A stretch of 64,000 nucleotides of DNA from Fluviibacter sp039805725 (GTDB lineage Bacteria > Pseudomonadota > Gammaproteobacteria > Burkholderiales > Rhodocyclaceae): the NCBI GenBank assembly GCA_039805725.1, contig JBDLTT010000065.1, positions 12,014 to 76,013 of the forward strand. The letters run 5' to 3'. This document shows, piece by piece, positions 41,450 through 49,530 of this stretch. Numbering within the stretch: position 1 is the stretch's first letter; the number at the start of each line of letters is the position of its first letter. The notes under the pieces are model-generated. The model was not told the origin of the DNA, searched no databases, and saw nothing but the letters and a program-made list of their open reading frames with translations. Made by a program: the position numbers and the translations under genes.

Positions 41450-44143
41450 ATGTCGGCAGCAAACGAAAACAATCTCGTTCCGGGTCAGACTAACGATGCG
41501 GACCCGCAGGAAACCCGGGAATGGAAAGACGCGCTGGCTGGCGTGATCAGCAACGAGGGTAATGAGCGCGCCCACTTCCTGATTGAAACGCTTATTTCAG
41601 AAGCGCGCGAAAAAGGGATCGATATTCCCTACTCAGCCACGACCGAATACGTCAACACGATTCCGACAGCGCTACAGCCCAAGTATCCGGGCAACGCGGA
41701 TATGGAGATCAAGATTCACTCCTACATTCGCTGGAACGCCATGGCCATGGTTGTCCGCGCGAATAAACACACCAATGTGGGTGGCCACATTGCATCCTTT
41801 GCCTCAGCAGCCGCCCTCTACGATGTGGGCTTCTCGCATTTCTGGCACGCGCCGTCCGAGAACCACGATGGCGACCTGATTTTCTTCCAGGGACACTCGG
41901 TTCCCGGGGTTTATGCCCGCGCATTCATGCTGGGCCGTTTTACCGAAGAACAACTGGATCACTTCCGCCAGGAAACGACCGGCAAGGGCATCTCCTCCTA
42001 CCCCCACCCATGGCTCATGCCAGACTTCTGGCAATTCCCCACCGTATCGATGGGGCTAGGCCCCATCCAGGCGATCTATCAGGCACGCTTCATGAAGTAT
42101 CTGGCGAGCCGTAATCTCATCAATGCCGAAAAAGCGGCGCAACGCAAGGTCTGGGCATTCCTCGGCGATGGCGAAACCGATGAGGTCGAATCGCTCGGTG
42201 CTATCGGCATGGCCGGCCGCGAGAAGCTCGACAACCTGATATTCGTCATCAACTGCAACCTGCAACGCCTCGATGGTCCGGTGCGCGGTAACGGCAAAAT
42301 CATTCAGGAGTTGGAATCCGAATTCCGGGGTGCGGGATGGAATGTGATCAAACTGATCTGGGGTACACACTGGGATGCACTCTTCCAGCGAGATACCAAA
42401 GGGTTGATCAAACAACGCATGATGGCTCTTTGTGATGGGGAATATCAAACGTTTAAGGCCAAGGACGGTGCCTATGTTCGCGAGCATTTCTTCAACACAC
42501 CTGAGTTGAAATCTCTGGTCGAAGACTGGACCGACGAAGAAATATGGCAACTCAACCGCGGGGGGCATGACCTGTTCAAGATCTTTGCAGCCTATGACCA
42601 TGCTGTGAAGCATCGGGGGCAACCGACGCTAATTCTGGCAAAAACGATCAAAGGCTATGGCATGGGGCAAGCGGGTGAAGCGATGAACATCTCGCACCAA
42701 CAGAAGAAAATGGACAAAGAGCAAATTGCCCGTTTCCGCGACCGCTTCTCGCTTCCGGTCAAGGATGAAGAAATCGAGTCCTTGCCCTATCTGAAATTTG
42801 CGCCAGATTCAGAAGAGTTCAAGTATATGCACGAGTGCCGTATGGCGCTGGGCGGCTTTCTACCCCAACGTCGTCGCATGGCGGAACCACTCCCCATACC
42901 GCCACTTTCGACTTTTGAAGCACTCTTGAAGTCTTCCGGCGAAGGCCGCGAACTCTCGACAACCATGGCCATAGTCCGCATCATGAACATGATGTTGAAA
43001 GACAAGCAGATCGGCCGCCACGTCGTTCCCATCGTACCGGATGAATCCCGCACCTTTGGTATGGAAGGCATGTTCCGCGCCGTAGGCATCTGGAACCAGG
43101 AAGGCCAGAACTATGTCCCCGAAGACCATGATCAGCTCATGTTCTACAAGGAAAGTAAAGACGGCCAGGTCCTGCAGGAAGGCATCAACGAAGCCGGCGC
43201 CATGAGCGACTGGATCGCCGCGGCGACCTCGTACTCAGTGCATGGCGTCCAAACGATCCCGTTCTATATCTGCTACTCGATGTTCGGTCTGCAACGCACG
43301 ATGGATCTGTGCTGGGCCGCTGGCGACCAGCGTGCCCGCGGCTTCCTGATCGGCGGCACTGCCGGCCGGACGACACTGAACGGTGAAGGTCTGCAGCATG
43401 AAGATGGTCACAGCCTACTGCTCGCCAACATGATCCCTAACTGTGTTTCGTATGACCCCACCTTCCAGTATGAGGTCGCTGTCATCACTCAGGACGGTAT
43501 GCGCCGTATGCATCAGGATCAGGAAGATATCTTCTACTACCTGACCGTGATGAACGAAAACTACGAACATCCTGAAATGCCTGCAGGCGCCGCGCCCGAC
43601 ATCCTCAAAGGGATGTACCTATTTAAGAAGGGCAACGCCGGTAATGGCCCACGTGTGCAATTGCTCGGCTCCGGCACCATCTTCCGTGAGGTCATCGCTG
43701 CGGCTGATCTGCTGCGCAAGGATTGGGGTGTGGAATCCGATCTGTGGGGCTGCCCGAGCTTCAACGAGCTCGCGCGCGATGGCGAAGACGTCGAACGCTG
43801 GAACATGCTGCACCCAACCGAGCCACAACGCGTATCGCATGTCGAATCCAAACTGGGCGGCACGACCGGTCCGGTGGTGGCGGCGACGGACTACATCAAG
43901 CTCTACGCTGAACAGATCCGTCCGTTCATCAAGAAACACTTCATTGCCCTGGGCACCAACGGCTTCGGCCGCTCGGATACGCGCGAACATCTGCGTCACT
44001 TCTTCGAGGTTGATCGTCACTGGGTCACCGTAGCGGCTCTCAAAGCGCTCGCCGACGATGGCACCATCGGCCGTGACAAGGTCGCCGCTGCCATCCAGAA
44101 ATACCAGCTGGATCCGAACAAACCAAACCCGATGACGGTCTAA
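41450..44143 (+). CDS. aceE: Pyruvate dehydrogenase E1 component, homodimeric type
   Basis: E1 decarboxylates pyruvate with thiamine diphosphate and passes the acetyl group to E2 lipoyl arms. The 897-residue chain is the single-polypeptide gammaproteobacterial/betaproteobacterial form. It has GGHIASFASAAALYDVGFSHFW, FQGHSVPGVYARAFMLGR, the TPP motif GDGETDEVES..NCNLQRLDGPVRGN, and GGTAGRTTLNGEGLQHEDGHS. A double AGGAGG ribosome-binding site (41437-41445) stands 4 bases before the ATG, one of the strongest in the window. It is followed by aceF after 13 bases. Confidence 0.97.
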   Translation: MSAANENNLVPGQTNDADPQETREWKDALAGVISNEGNERAHFLIETLISEAREKGIDIPYSATTEYVNTIPTALQPKYPGNADMEIKIHSYIRWNAMAMVVRANKHTNVGGHIASFASAAALYDVGFSHFWHAPSENHDGDLIFFQGHSVPGVYARAFMLGRFTEEQLDHFRQETTGKGISSYPHPWLMPDFWQFPTVSMGLGPIQAIYQARFMKYLASRNLINAEKAAQRKVWAFLGDGETDEVESLGAIGMAGREKLDNLIFVINCNLQRLDGPVRGNGKIIQELESEFRGAGWNVIKLIWGTHWDALFQRDTKGLIKQRMMALCDGEYQTFKAKDGAYVREHFFNTPELKSLVEDWTDEEIWQLNRGGHDLFKIFAAYDHAVKHRGQPTLILAKTIKGYGMGQAGEAMNISHQQKKMDKEQIARFRDRFSLPVKDEEIESLPYLKFAPDSEEFKYMHECRMALGGFLPQRRRMAEPLPIPPLSTFEALLKSSGEGRELSTTMAIVRIMNMMLKDKQIGRHVVPIVPDESRTFGMEGMFRAVGIWNQEGQNYVPEDHDQLMFYKESKDGQVLQEGINEAGAMSDWIAAATSYSVHGVQTIPFYICYSMFGLQRTMDLCWAAGDQRARGFLIGGTAGRTTLNGEGLQHEDGHSLLLANMIPNCVSYDPTFQYEVAVITQDGMRRMHQDQEDIFYYLTVMNENYEHPEMPAGAAPDILKGMYLFKKGNAGNGPRVQLLGSGTIFREVIAAADLLRKDWGVESDLWGCPSFNELARDGEDVERWNMLHPTEPQRVSHVESKLGGTTGPVVAATDYIKLYAEQIRPFIKKHFIALGTNGFGRSDTREHLRHFFEVDRHWVTVAALKALADDGTIGRDKVAAAIQKYQLDPNKPNPMTV

Positions 44144-44156
44144 GGGGAAGGCAAAT

Positions 44157-45797
44157 ATGAGTCAACTGATCGATATCAAAGTCCCCGACATCGGCGATTT
44201 CACCGAAGTTCCCGTCATCGAGGTGTATGTCAAACCCGGCGACGTCATCAAGGTCGACGATGCGCTTGTCACCCTAGAATCTGATAAAGCCACCATGGAT
44301 GTCCCGGCCTCTGCCGCCGGTGTCGTCAAGGAAGTACTGGTCAAACTTGGCGACAAAATCGGTGAAGGCACCGTGGTTGTCCGCGTGGAAGCCAACGATG
44401 CCACTATTACGCCACCAGTCGCGGCCGCCGAGCCTGCTCCGGTCACCGCAGCCTCTGCACCCCAAGCGACCGCAGCGACTTCTGCGGGTGGCATTGTGGA
44501 CGTCAAGGTGCCGGACATCGGCGACTTCTCGGAAGTACCCGTCATTGAAGTTTTCGTAAAGCCCGGCGATGTCGTCAAGGTCGATGACGCACTCGTCACG
44601 CTGGAATCCGACAAAGCGACGATGGATGTCCCTTCATCGGCTGCCGGAACCGTCAAGGAAGTACTCGTCAAACTCGGCGATAAAGTCGGTGAGGGCTCGG
44701 TCATCGTACGCCTGGAAAGCAGTGTCGCCACGGCGAGCACCTCGCCCGCAACACCCGCTGCGGCACCGGTCGCCACCCCTCCGGCCAGCGCACCCGCACC
44801 AGCAGCAGCTGCAACTGTGGCCACCGCACCGACCGGTGTCGCCGTTGCCAGCCTTCCCAACATCCCGCTCGGCAGCGCCGTCCACGCCAGCCCGACGATT
44901 CGTGCTTACGCCCGCGAGCTCGGCGTTGATCTGACTCAGGTAAAACCGACCGGTCCCAAGAATCGCATCCTCCGTGAAGACATTACTGGCTTCGTGAAAG
45001 GCGCCATGACCACCGGCGTGATACCGGGCAAAACGCCTGCCGCCAGTGGCGGTGGCGCCGGGCTGGATCTGCTGCCGTGGCCAAAAGTCGATTTCGCCAA
45101 GTTTGGTCCGATCGACGTTCAACCGCTATCGCGGATCAAGAAGATCTCTGGCCAGAACCTGTCGCGCAACTGGGTCATGATTCCGGCCGTGACGTATCAC
45201 GAAGATGCCGATATCACCGAACTTGAAGCCTTCCGCGTGCAGCTGAACAAGGAAAACGAAAAGAGCGGCGGCGCCAAACTGACCATGCTCGCCTTCCTGA
45301 TCAAGGCCTGCGTCAAAGCCCTGCAGAAGTACCCGGAGTTCAATTCGTCGCTGGATGGCGACAATCTGGTCATGAAGCAATACTTCAATATTGCCTTTGC
45401 CGCCGACACCCCGAATGGCCTGGTGGTGCCCGTGATTAAAAACGCCGACAAAAAGTCGGTCTTCGATCTGGCCCAAGAATCCGGTGACCTCGCCAAGCAG
45501 GCACGTGATGGCAAGCTCAAACCGGCCGACATGCAAGGCGCCTGCTTCACCATCTCATCACTAGGCGGTATTGGCGGGACGTACTTTGCCCCGATTGTGA
45601 ACGCCCCGGAAGTGGCGATTCTCGGCGTCAACAAGAGCGCCATGAAACCGGTGTGGGACGGCAAGCAGTTTGTACCACGCCTGACATTGCCACTCTCGCT
45701 CACGGCAGATCACCGCGTGATTGATGGTGCACTGGCCACCCGCTTTAATGTGTATCTCGCTCAACTGCTGGCGGATTTCCGTCGCGTCGCCCTCTAA
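44157..45797 (+). CDS. aceF: Pyruvate dehydrogenase E2 component (dihydrolipoyl acetyltransferase)
   Basis: E2 carries acetyl groups on lipoyl-lysine and transfers them to CoA. The 546-residue protein has two lipoyl domains (about 2-76 and 117-191) with the lipoylation motif ESDKATMDVP (K44 and near K160), separated by Ala/Pro linkers. The E1/E3-binding domain (HASPTIRAYARELGVDLTQVKPTGPKNRILREDI, about 240-275) follows, and then the catalytic domain ending in LTADHRVIDGALATRF. It sits between aceE and lpdA, 10 bases before the latter. Confidence 0.97.
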   Translation: MSQLIDIKVPDIGDFTEVPVIEVYVKPGDVIKVDDALVTLESDKATMDVPASAAGVVKEVLVKLGDKIGEGTVVVRVEANDATITPPVAAAEPAPVTAASAPQATAATSAGGIVDVKVPDIGDFSEVPVIEVFVKPGDVVKVDDALVTLESDKATMDVPSSAAGTVKEVLVKLGDKVGEGSVIVRLESSVATASTSPATPAAAPVATPPASAPAPAAAATVATAPTGVAVASLPNIPLGSAVHASPTIRAYARELGVDLTQVKPTGPKNRILREDITGFVKGAMTTGVIPGKTPAASGGGAGLDLLPWPKVDFAKFGPIDVQPLSRIKKISGQNLSRNWVMIPAVTYHEDADITELEAFRVQLNKENEKSGGAKLTMLAFLIKACVKALQKYPEFNSSLDGDNLVMKQYFNIAFAADTPNGLVVPVIKNADKKSVFDLAQESGDLAKQARDGKLKPADMQGACFTISSLGGIGGTYFAPIVNAPEVAILGVNKSAMKPVWDGKQFVPRLTLPLSLTADHRVIDGALATRFNVYLAQLLADFRRVAL

Positions 45798-46046
45798 GGA
45801 GCCAAGCATGAGCCAAATGATGGACATCAAGGTTCCGGACATCGGCGATTTCACCGACGTCCCCGTGATTGAAGTCTTCGTCAAGCCCGGCGATGTCATC
45901 AAGGTCGACGATGCCCTCGTCACCCTGGAGTCCGATAAAGCTACCATGGATGTGCCAGCCTCTGCCGCTGGCACCGTGAAAGAGGTTCTCGTCAAAGTCG
46001 GTGACAGAATCGGTGAGGGCACCGTGGTCGTTCGTGTAGAGGCCAG
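44164..46046 (+). repeat. Three near-identical lipoyl-domain coding segments (two in aceF, one in lpdA)
   Basis: Segments at about 44164-44395, 44500-44716 and 45817-46046 encode almost the same 76 residues (VPDIGDF.EVPVIEV, KPGDV.KVDDALVTLESDKATMDVP, SAAG.VKEVLVK.GD). They also look alike at the base level, which suggests duplication with ongoing gene conversion. Confidence 0.85.
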
Positions 46047-47646
46047 CGATGCCCCCACCGCACCGTCGAGTGGTGCCGTGAGCGAAGACAATGCGCGAAG
46101 CCCAAGCGCTGCTGTACAAACAAGTACTGCAAGCGAGGGGGACAAAGCAATATCGAGCGTAACCGCTGCCCCGACACCGGCAACCGGCTATACCGGCTCT
46201 GTCGACGTTGATTGCGAGATGCTGGTACTCGGTGGAGGCCCTGGTGGTTACTCGGCGGCCTTCCGCGCTGCCGATCTGGGTCTCAACACGGTCATCGTCG
46301 AGCGCTACGGCACCTTGGGTGGCGTCTGTCTTAATGTGGGTTGCATTCCCTCCAAGGCGCTCCTCCATATCGCCGGCGTCATGGAAGAGGTGACCCATCT
46401 GCATGAATTGGGCATTGTTGAAATGACCTCAGCCAAGGTATCCGTCGAAAAGCTGCGCGAACACAAAGAGCAGGTCGTCAGCAAACTGACGGGTGGGCTG
46501 GCCGGTATGGCCAAAGGGCGCAAAGTCCAACAGGTTCGAGGCCTTGGCCAATTCATTGATGCGCATCATCTCAGCGTCGACGTCACCTCCGGTGACGGCC
46601 AGAAGACCACCGGCGAGAAGAAGGTGGTTCGCTTCAAGCAGGCCATCATCGCTGCCGGTTCCCAGTCCATCAAACTCCCGTTCATGCCCGTCGATCCCCG
46701 CGTGGTCGACTCGACTGGCGCCTTGGAACTCAAGGATGTGCCAAAACGCATGCTGGTCGTTGGCGGCGGCATCATCGGTCTGGAGATGGCCACGGTCTAT
46801 GCCGCGCTCGGTACCCAGATCGACGTGGTCGAACTCGGGCCCGGCCTGATGCCTGGGGCCGATCGTGATCTGGTGAAGGTCTGGGAAAAGATGAACCTCT
46901 CGCGCTTTAACCGGGTCATGCTCAACACCAAGTGTGTTGCTGCCAAAGCCGAGGCCGCGGGCATTGTCGTTCAGTTTGAAGGAGCGAATGGCGCCGAAAC
47001 ACCCGCGGCCGGATCCTACGACCGCGTTCTGGTCGCCGTAGGTCGTTCACCCAACGGTGGCAAGCTGGCCGCCGACAAAGCCGGCGTCATTGTCGATGAA
47101 CGCGGCTTCATCAAGGTCGACAACCAGATGCGTACCAATGTGCCGCATATTTTCGCCATTGGTGATCTCGTCGGCCAACCGATGCTGGCTCACAAGGCTG
47201 TCCACGAAGGCCACGTTGCCGCGGAAGTGGCGGCGGGACATAAGCGTGTCTTTGATCCACTACAGATCCCATCGGTTGCCTATACCGACCCAGAAGTCGC
47301 CTGGGCGGGCTTGACCGAAGACCAGTGCAGGGCCAGTGGCCGCAAGTTCACGAAGGCCGTGTTTCCGTGGGCCGCCTCTGGTCGGGCGATTGCCAACGGC
47401 CGTGATGAAGGCTTTACCAAGCTGTTGTTTGATGCCGAAACACATCGGCTCATCGGTGGTGGCATCGTCGGCACTCATGCCGGCGATCTGATCGGCGAAG
47501 TCTGCCTAGCGATTGAGATGGGCTGCGATGCGGCGGATATGGGCCACACCATCCACCCGCACCCCACATTGTGCGAATCGGTCGGTCTGGCGGCTGAAGT
47601 GGCTGAGGGTGCCTGTACGGATCTCCCCCCGCAGAAGAAGAAATAG
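45808..47646 (+). CDS. lpdA: Dihydrolipoamide dehydrogenase with N-terminal lipoyl domain
   Basis: E3 reoxidises dihydrolipoamide with NAD+. The 612-residue protein starts with a lipoyl domain (lipoyl Lys at 44) that standard E3 lacks, then an Ala/Ser/Pro linker. The flavin-disulfide reductase follows: VLGGGPGGYSAAFRAADLG for FAD, the redox disulfide GGVCLNVGCIPSKALLH, VGGGIIGLEMATVYAALG for NAD, ATGDL-like IFAIGDLVGQPMLAH, and the catalytic His-Pro in HTIHPHPTLCE. The ATG at 45808 follows an AAGGA site. Such fused E3 proteins are common in betaproteobacteria and Neisseria. A bidirectional terminator follows. Confidence 0.97.
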   Translation: MSQMMDIKVPDIGDFTDVPVIEVFVKPGDVIKVDDALVTLESDKATMDVPASAAGTVKEVLVKVGDRIGEGTVVVRVEASDAPTAPSSGAVSEDNARSPSAAVQTSTASEGDKAISSVTAAPTPATGYTGSVDVDCEMLVLGGGPGGYSAAFRAADLGLNTVIVERYGTLGGVCLNVGCIPSKALLHIAGVMEEVTHLHELGIVEMTSAKVSVEKLREHKEQVVSKLTGGLAGMAKGRKVQQVRGLGQFIDAHHLSVDVTSGDGQKTTGEKKVVRFKQAIIAAGSQSIKLPFMPVDPRVVDSTGALELKDVPKRMLVVGGGIIGLEMATVYAALGTQIDVVELGPGLMPGADRDLVKVWEKMNLSRFNRVMLNTKCVAAKAEAAGIVVQFEGANGAETPAAGSYDRVLVAVGRSPNGGKLAADKAGVIVDERGFIKVDNQMRTNVPHIFAIGDLVGQPMLAHKAVHEGHVAAEVAAGHKRVFDPLQIPSVAYTDPEVAWAGLTEDQCRASGRKFTKAVFPWAASGRAIANGRDEGFTKLLFDAETHRLIGGGIVGTHAGDLIGEVCLAIEMGCDAADMGHTIHPHPTLCESVGLAAEVAEGACTDLPPQKKK

Positions 47647-47670
47647 TCGATCGCTGTTACCCAACCACCG

Positions 47671-47714
47671 ACAAATAAAAACCCCCACGCCGGAACGTGG
47701 GGGTTTTTATTTGT
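47671..47714. terminator. Bidirectional Rho-independent terminator between lpdA and the histone-like gene
   Basis: A perfect 19-base stem (arms 47671-47689 and 47696-47714, with CCCCCACG/CGTGGGGG at the core) has a CCGGAA loop. T runs flank it on both strands. It serves the convergent aceEF-lpdA and histone H1-like transcripts. Confidence 0.95.
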
Positions 47715-47734
47715 TGCTATTGCTCAGAAGCGAC

Positions 47735-48205
47735 TTACTTCTTCTTGGCAACCTTCTTCTTTGCGACCTTCTTCACTGCCTTTTTAGGGGCGGCTTTTTT
47801 GACGGCCTTCTTTGCAACTTTCTTGACAGCCTTCTTGGCGGCCGGCTTCTTGGCGGCAGCTTTCTTAGCAGCTGGGCGCTTAGCGGCTACCTTCTTCTTG
47901 GCGGCTGGCTTCTTGGCGGCAGCTTTCTTAGCGGCTGGGCGCTTGGCGGCTACCTTCTTCTTTGCAGCAACCTTCTTAGCTGCCGGTTTCTTGGCGGCTA
48001 CTTTTTTCTTTGCTGCTGGCTTCTTAGCAGCAACCTTCTTCTTAGCTGCCGGTTTCTTGGCGGCTACCTTCTTCGCTGCAGGCTTCTTAGCAGCAACTTT
48101 TTTCTTAGCAGCGGGCTTCTTCTTCGCGGCAGCTTTTTTAGCAGCCGGTTTCTTAGCAGCCAGCGTTGCGGCCAGCGTCGTGAACGAAGTGGTTTCTGTT
48201 GACAT
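47735..48205 (-). CDS. Lys/Ala/Pro-rich histone H1-like protein
   Basis: A 156-residue basic protein. After a short N-terminus (STETTSFTTLAATLA), it is almost wholly made of AAKKPAAKK, AAKKK and VAAKK repeats, ending KKVAKKKVAKKK. Eukaryotic H1-tail-like proteins of this kind (AlgP, Hc1/HctB and BpH1 types) bind DNA and compact the nucleoid. A strong AAGGAGA ribosome-binding site precedes the ATG. Low sequence complexity makes exact orthology unknowable, and repeat number probably varies between strains. It converges on lpdA and is divergent from rpiA. Confidence 0.88.
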   Translation of the reverse strand: MSTETTSFTTLAATLAAKKPAAKKAAAKKKPAAKKKVAAKKPAAKKVAAKKPAAKKKVAAKKPAAKKKVAAKKPAAKKVAAKKKVAAKRPAAKKAAAKKPAAKKKVAAKRPAAKKAAAKKPAAKKAVKKVAKKAVKKAAPKKAVKKVAKKKVAKKK

Positions 48206-48281
48206 CTATGTCTCCTTCCAGAAGGGATTTGGTAAGCACAGTTTATACACTTATAGAAGCGTGTAAAGATTTTTTTTTGCA

Positions 48282-48303
48282 TTTCTTCCATTAATTGAAG
48301 AAA
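48282..48303. promoter_or_regulatory. 22-base palindrome between the histone-like gene and rpiA
   Basis: Arms TTTCTTC (48282-48288) and GAAGAAA (48297-48303) flank a palindromic ATTAAT core, with one mismatched pair (C/T). It lies 77 bases before the histone-like ATG next to a run of T residues. It looks like a repressor or nucleoid-protein site. Confidence 0.45.
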
Positions 48304-48458
48304 GTGTGACATTTTTTTCATGCATGCTTCGAGCGCGATTTCGTATATGCAACTTCACAACGTCTCAACATGGATCGACAAATGATGTCGTGACAAAAAA
48401 TTCCGCGGATAATGAGCGGTGTCTTTTTATCGTTTTTATTGTCTATCGAGAGTGCGCC

Positions 48459-49142
48459 ATGTCCCCCGAACAACAAGCCGCCCTAAAAAAATCCGTCGCC
48501 ATCGCCGCCGCTGACTATGTTGCCGTTAATCTGCCGAAAGGCTCTATTCTCGGCGTTGGCACAGGGTCGACCGCTAATTTGTTCATCGATGCACTCGTAA
48601 AAATCCGCGAAAAAATCCGTGGCGCGGTTGCCAGTTCGAAAGCGACGGCGGACAAATTAACCGCCATCGGAATCCCGCTGTTTGATCTGAATGATGTCGA
48701 TACGATTCCGATCTATGTCGATGGTGCCGACGAGATTGATCCGGGGTTCTCGATGATCAAGGGTGGGGGTGGCGCACTGACCCGAGAAAAGATCATTGCC
48801 GAAGTCGCCGATCAATTTGTGTGCATTGCCGATGACTCTAAATGCGTTCAAACACTCGGTCATTTCCCGCTCCCGATCGAAGTTATTCCGATGGCGGTTG
48901 CCCAAGTGGCTCGCGCTGTTGGCAGGCTTGGCGGACAGCCAACGCTGCGCGAAGGCTTCGTTACCGACAACGGCAACCAGATTCTCGACGTTTCCGGCCT
49001 CTCGATTAGCGACCCGGTTGTCTTTGAGTCAACGCTCAACCAGATTGTGGGCACGGTCACCAACGGCCTGTTTGCTCGCCGCGGAGCTGATGTGCTGCTG
49101 CTCGGTACCGCTGAAGGCGTAAAAACCAGCCAACGACCCTGA
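48459..49142 (+). CDS. rpiA: Ribose-5-phosphate isomerase A
   Basis: RpiA interconverts ribose-5-phosphate and ribulose-5-phosphate in the pentose phosphate and Calvin pathways. The 227-residue protein has GVGTGSTANLFIDAL, ASSKAT, YVDGADEIDPGFSMIKGGGGALTREKI with the catalytic Asp/Glu/Lys, and PIEVIPMA. The ATG at 48459 gives the family N-terminus. The open frame upstream crosses a low-complexity AT-rich leader and is not used. A strong terminator follows. Confidence 0.96.
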   Translation: MSPEQQAALKKSVAIAAADYVAVNLPKGSILGVGTGSTANLFIDALVKIREKIRGAVASSKATADKLTAIGIPLFDLNDVDTIPIYVDGADEIDPGFSMIKGGGGALTREKIIAEVADQFVCIADDSKCVQTLGHFPLPIEVIPMAVAQVARAVGRLGGQPTLREGFVTDNGNQILDVSGLSISDPVVFESTLNQIVGTVTNGLFARRGADVLLLGTAEGVKTSQRP

Positions 49143-49163
49143 GGCGGTTCATTGAACCAAAAC

Positions 49164-49199
49164 AAAAGGGGCCTGGCACAAGAACCAGACCCCTTTTTT
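49164..49199. terminator. Rho-independent terminator after rpiA
   Basis: An interrupted stem (AAAAGGGG-C-CTGG paired with CCAG-A-CCCCTTTT) around an 8-base loop is followed by T residues. It lies between the convergent rpiA and yggX genes and has A/T flanks on both sides, so it may work both ways. Confidence 0.88.
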
Positions 49200-49233
49200 G
49201 TTGCTTGCCGTCCCAGTTAGGCGCTGGCTTGTA

Positions 49234-49506
49234 TCAGGCTTTGGGTGGCGAGAATCCTTCTACCTGATCAGCGCCTTCGCCGAAGAAATGCTTCTCGCAC
49301 TGCTCGCGCAAGTATTCGCGGTGACGGGCATCGGCCAGATTCAGACGATTTTCATTGATGATCATCGTCTGCAACTTGATCCACTGCTGCCAGGCTTCCT
49401 TGGAAACCGAATCAAACAGTTTCTTACCCATTGCGCCCGGCATAGGCGCGAAGTCCATACCTTCAGCCTCTTTACCCAATTTAATGCATTGAACGGTGCG
49501 TGCCAT
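49234..49506 (-). CDS. yggX: Fe(2+)-trafficking protein YggX
   Basis: A 90-residue member of the YggX family, which limits oxidative damage to Fe-S clusters and may move ferrous iron. It shows the characteristic start MARTVQCIKLGKEAEGMDF with the single reactive Cys at 7, GKKLFDSVSKEAWQQWIKLQTMIINENRLN, and the C-terminal helix REQCEKHFF. The length is normal. It lies 24 bases after argA on the minus strand and is probably cotranscribed. Confidence 0.96.
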   Translation of the reverse strand: MARTVQCIKLGKEAEGMDFAPMPGAMGKKLFDSVSKEAWQQWIKLQTMIINENRLNLADARHREYLREQCEKHFFGEGADQVEGFSPPKA

Positions 49507-49530
49507 ATCCTTATTCCCTGTGAGGTGGTA

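Noticed and set aside
47513..48202. Leu/Gly/Phe-rich and Ala/Phe-rich open frames on the plus strand opposite the histone-like gene
   Set aside because: They read as tandem transmembrane-like repeats only because they are the complement of AAKK repeats.
47735..48205. Repeated short units that could suggest a CRISPR or VNTR array
   Set aside because: The repeat period is short, there are no unique spacers of constant length, and the frame codes for a histone H1-like protein.
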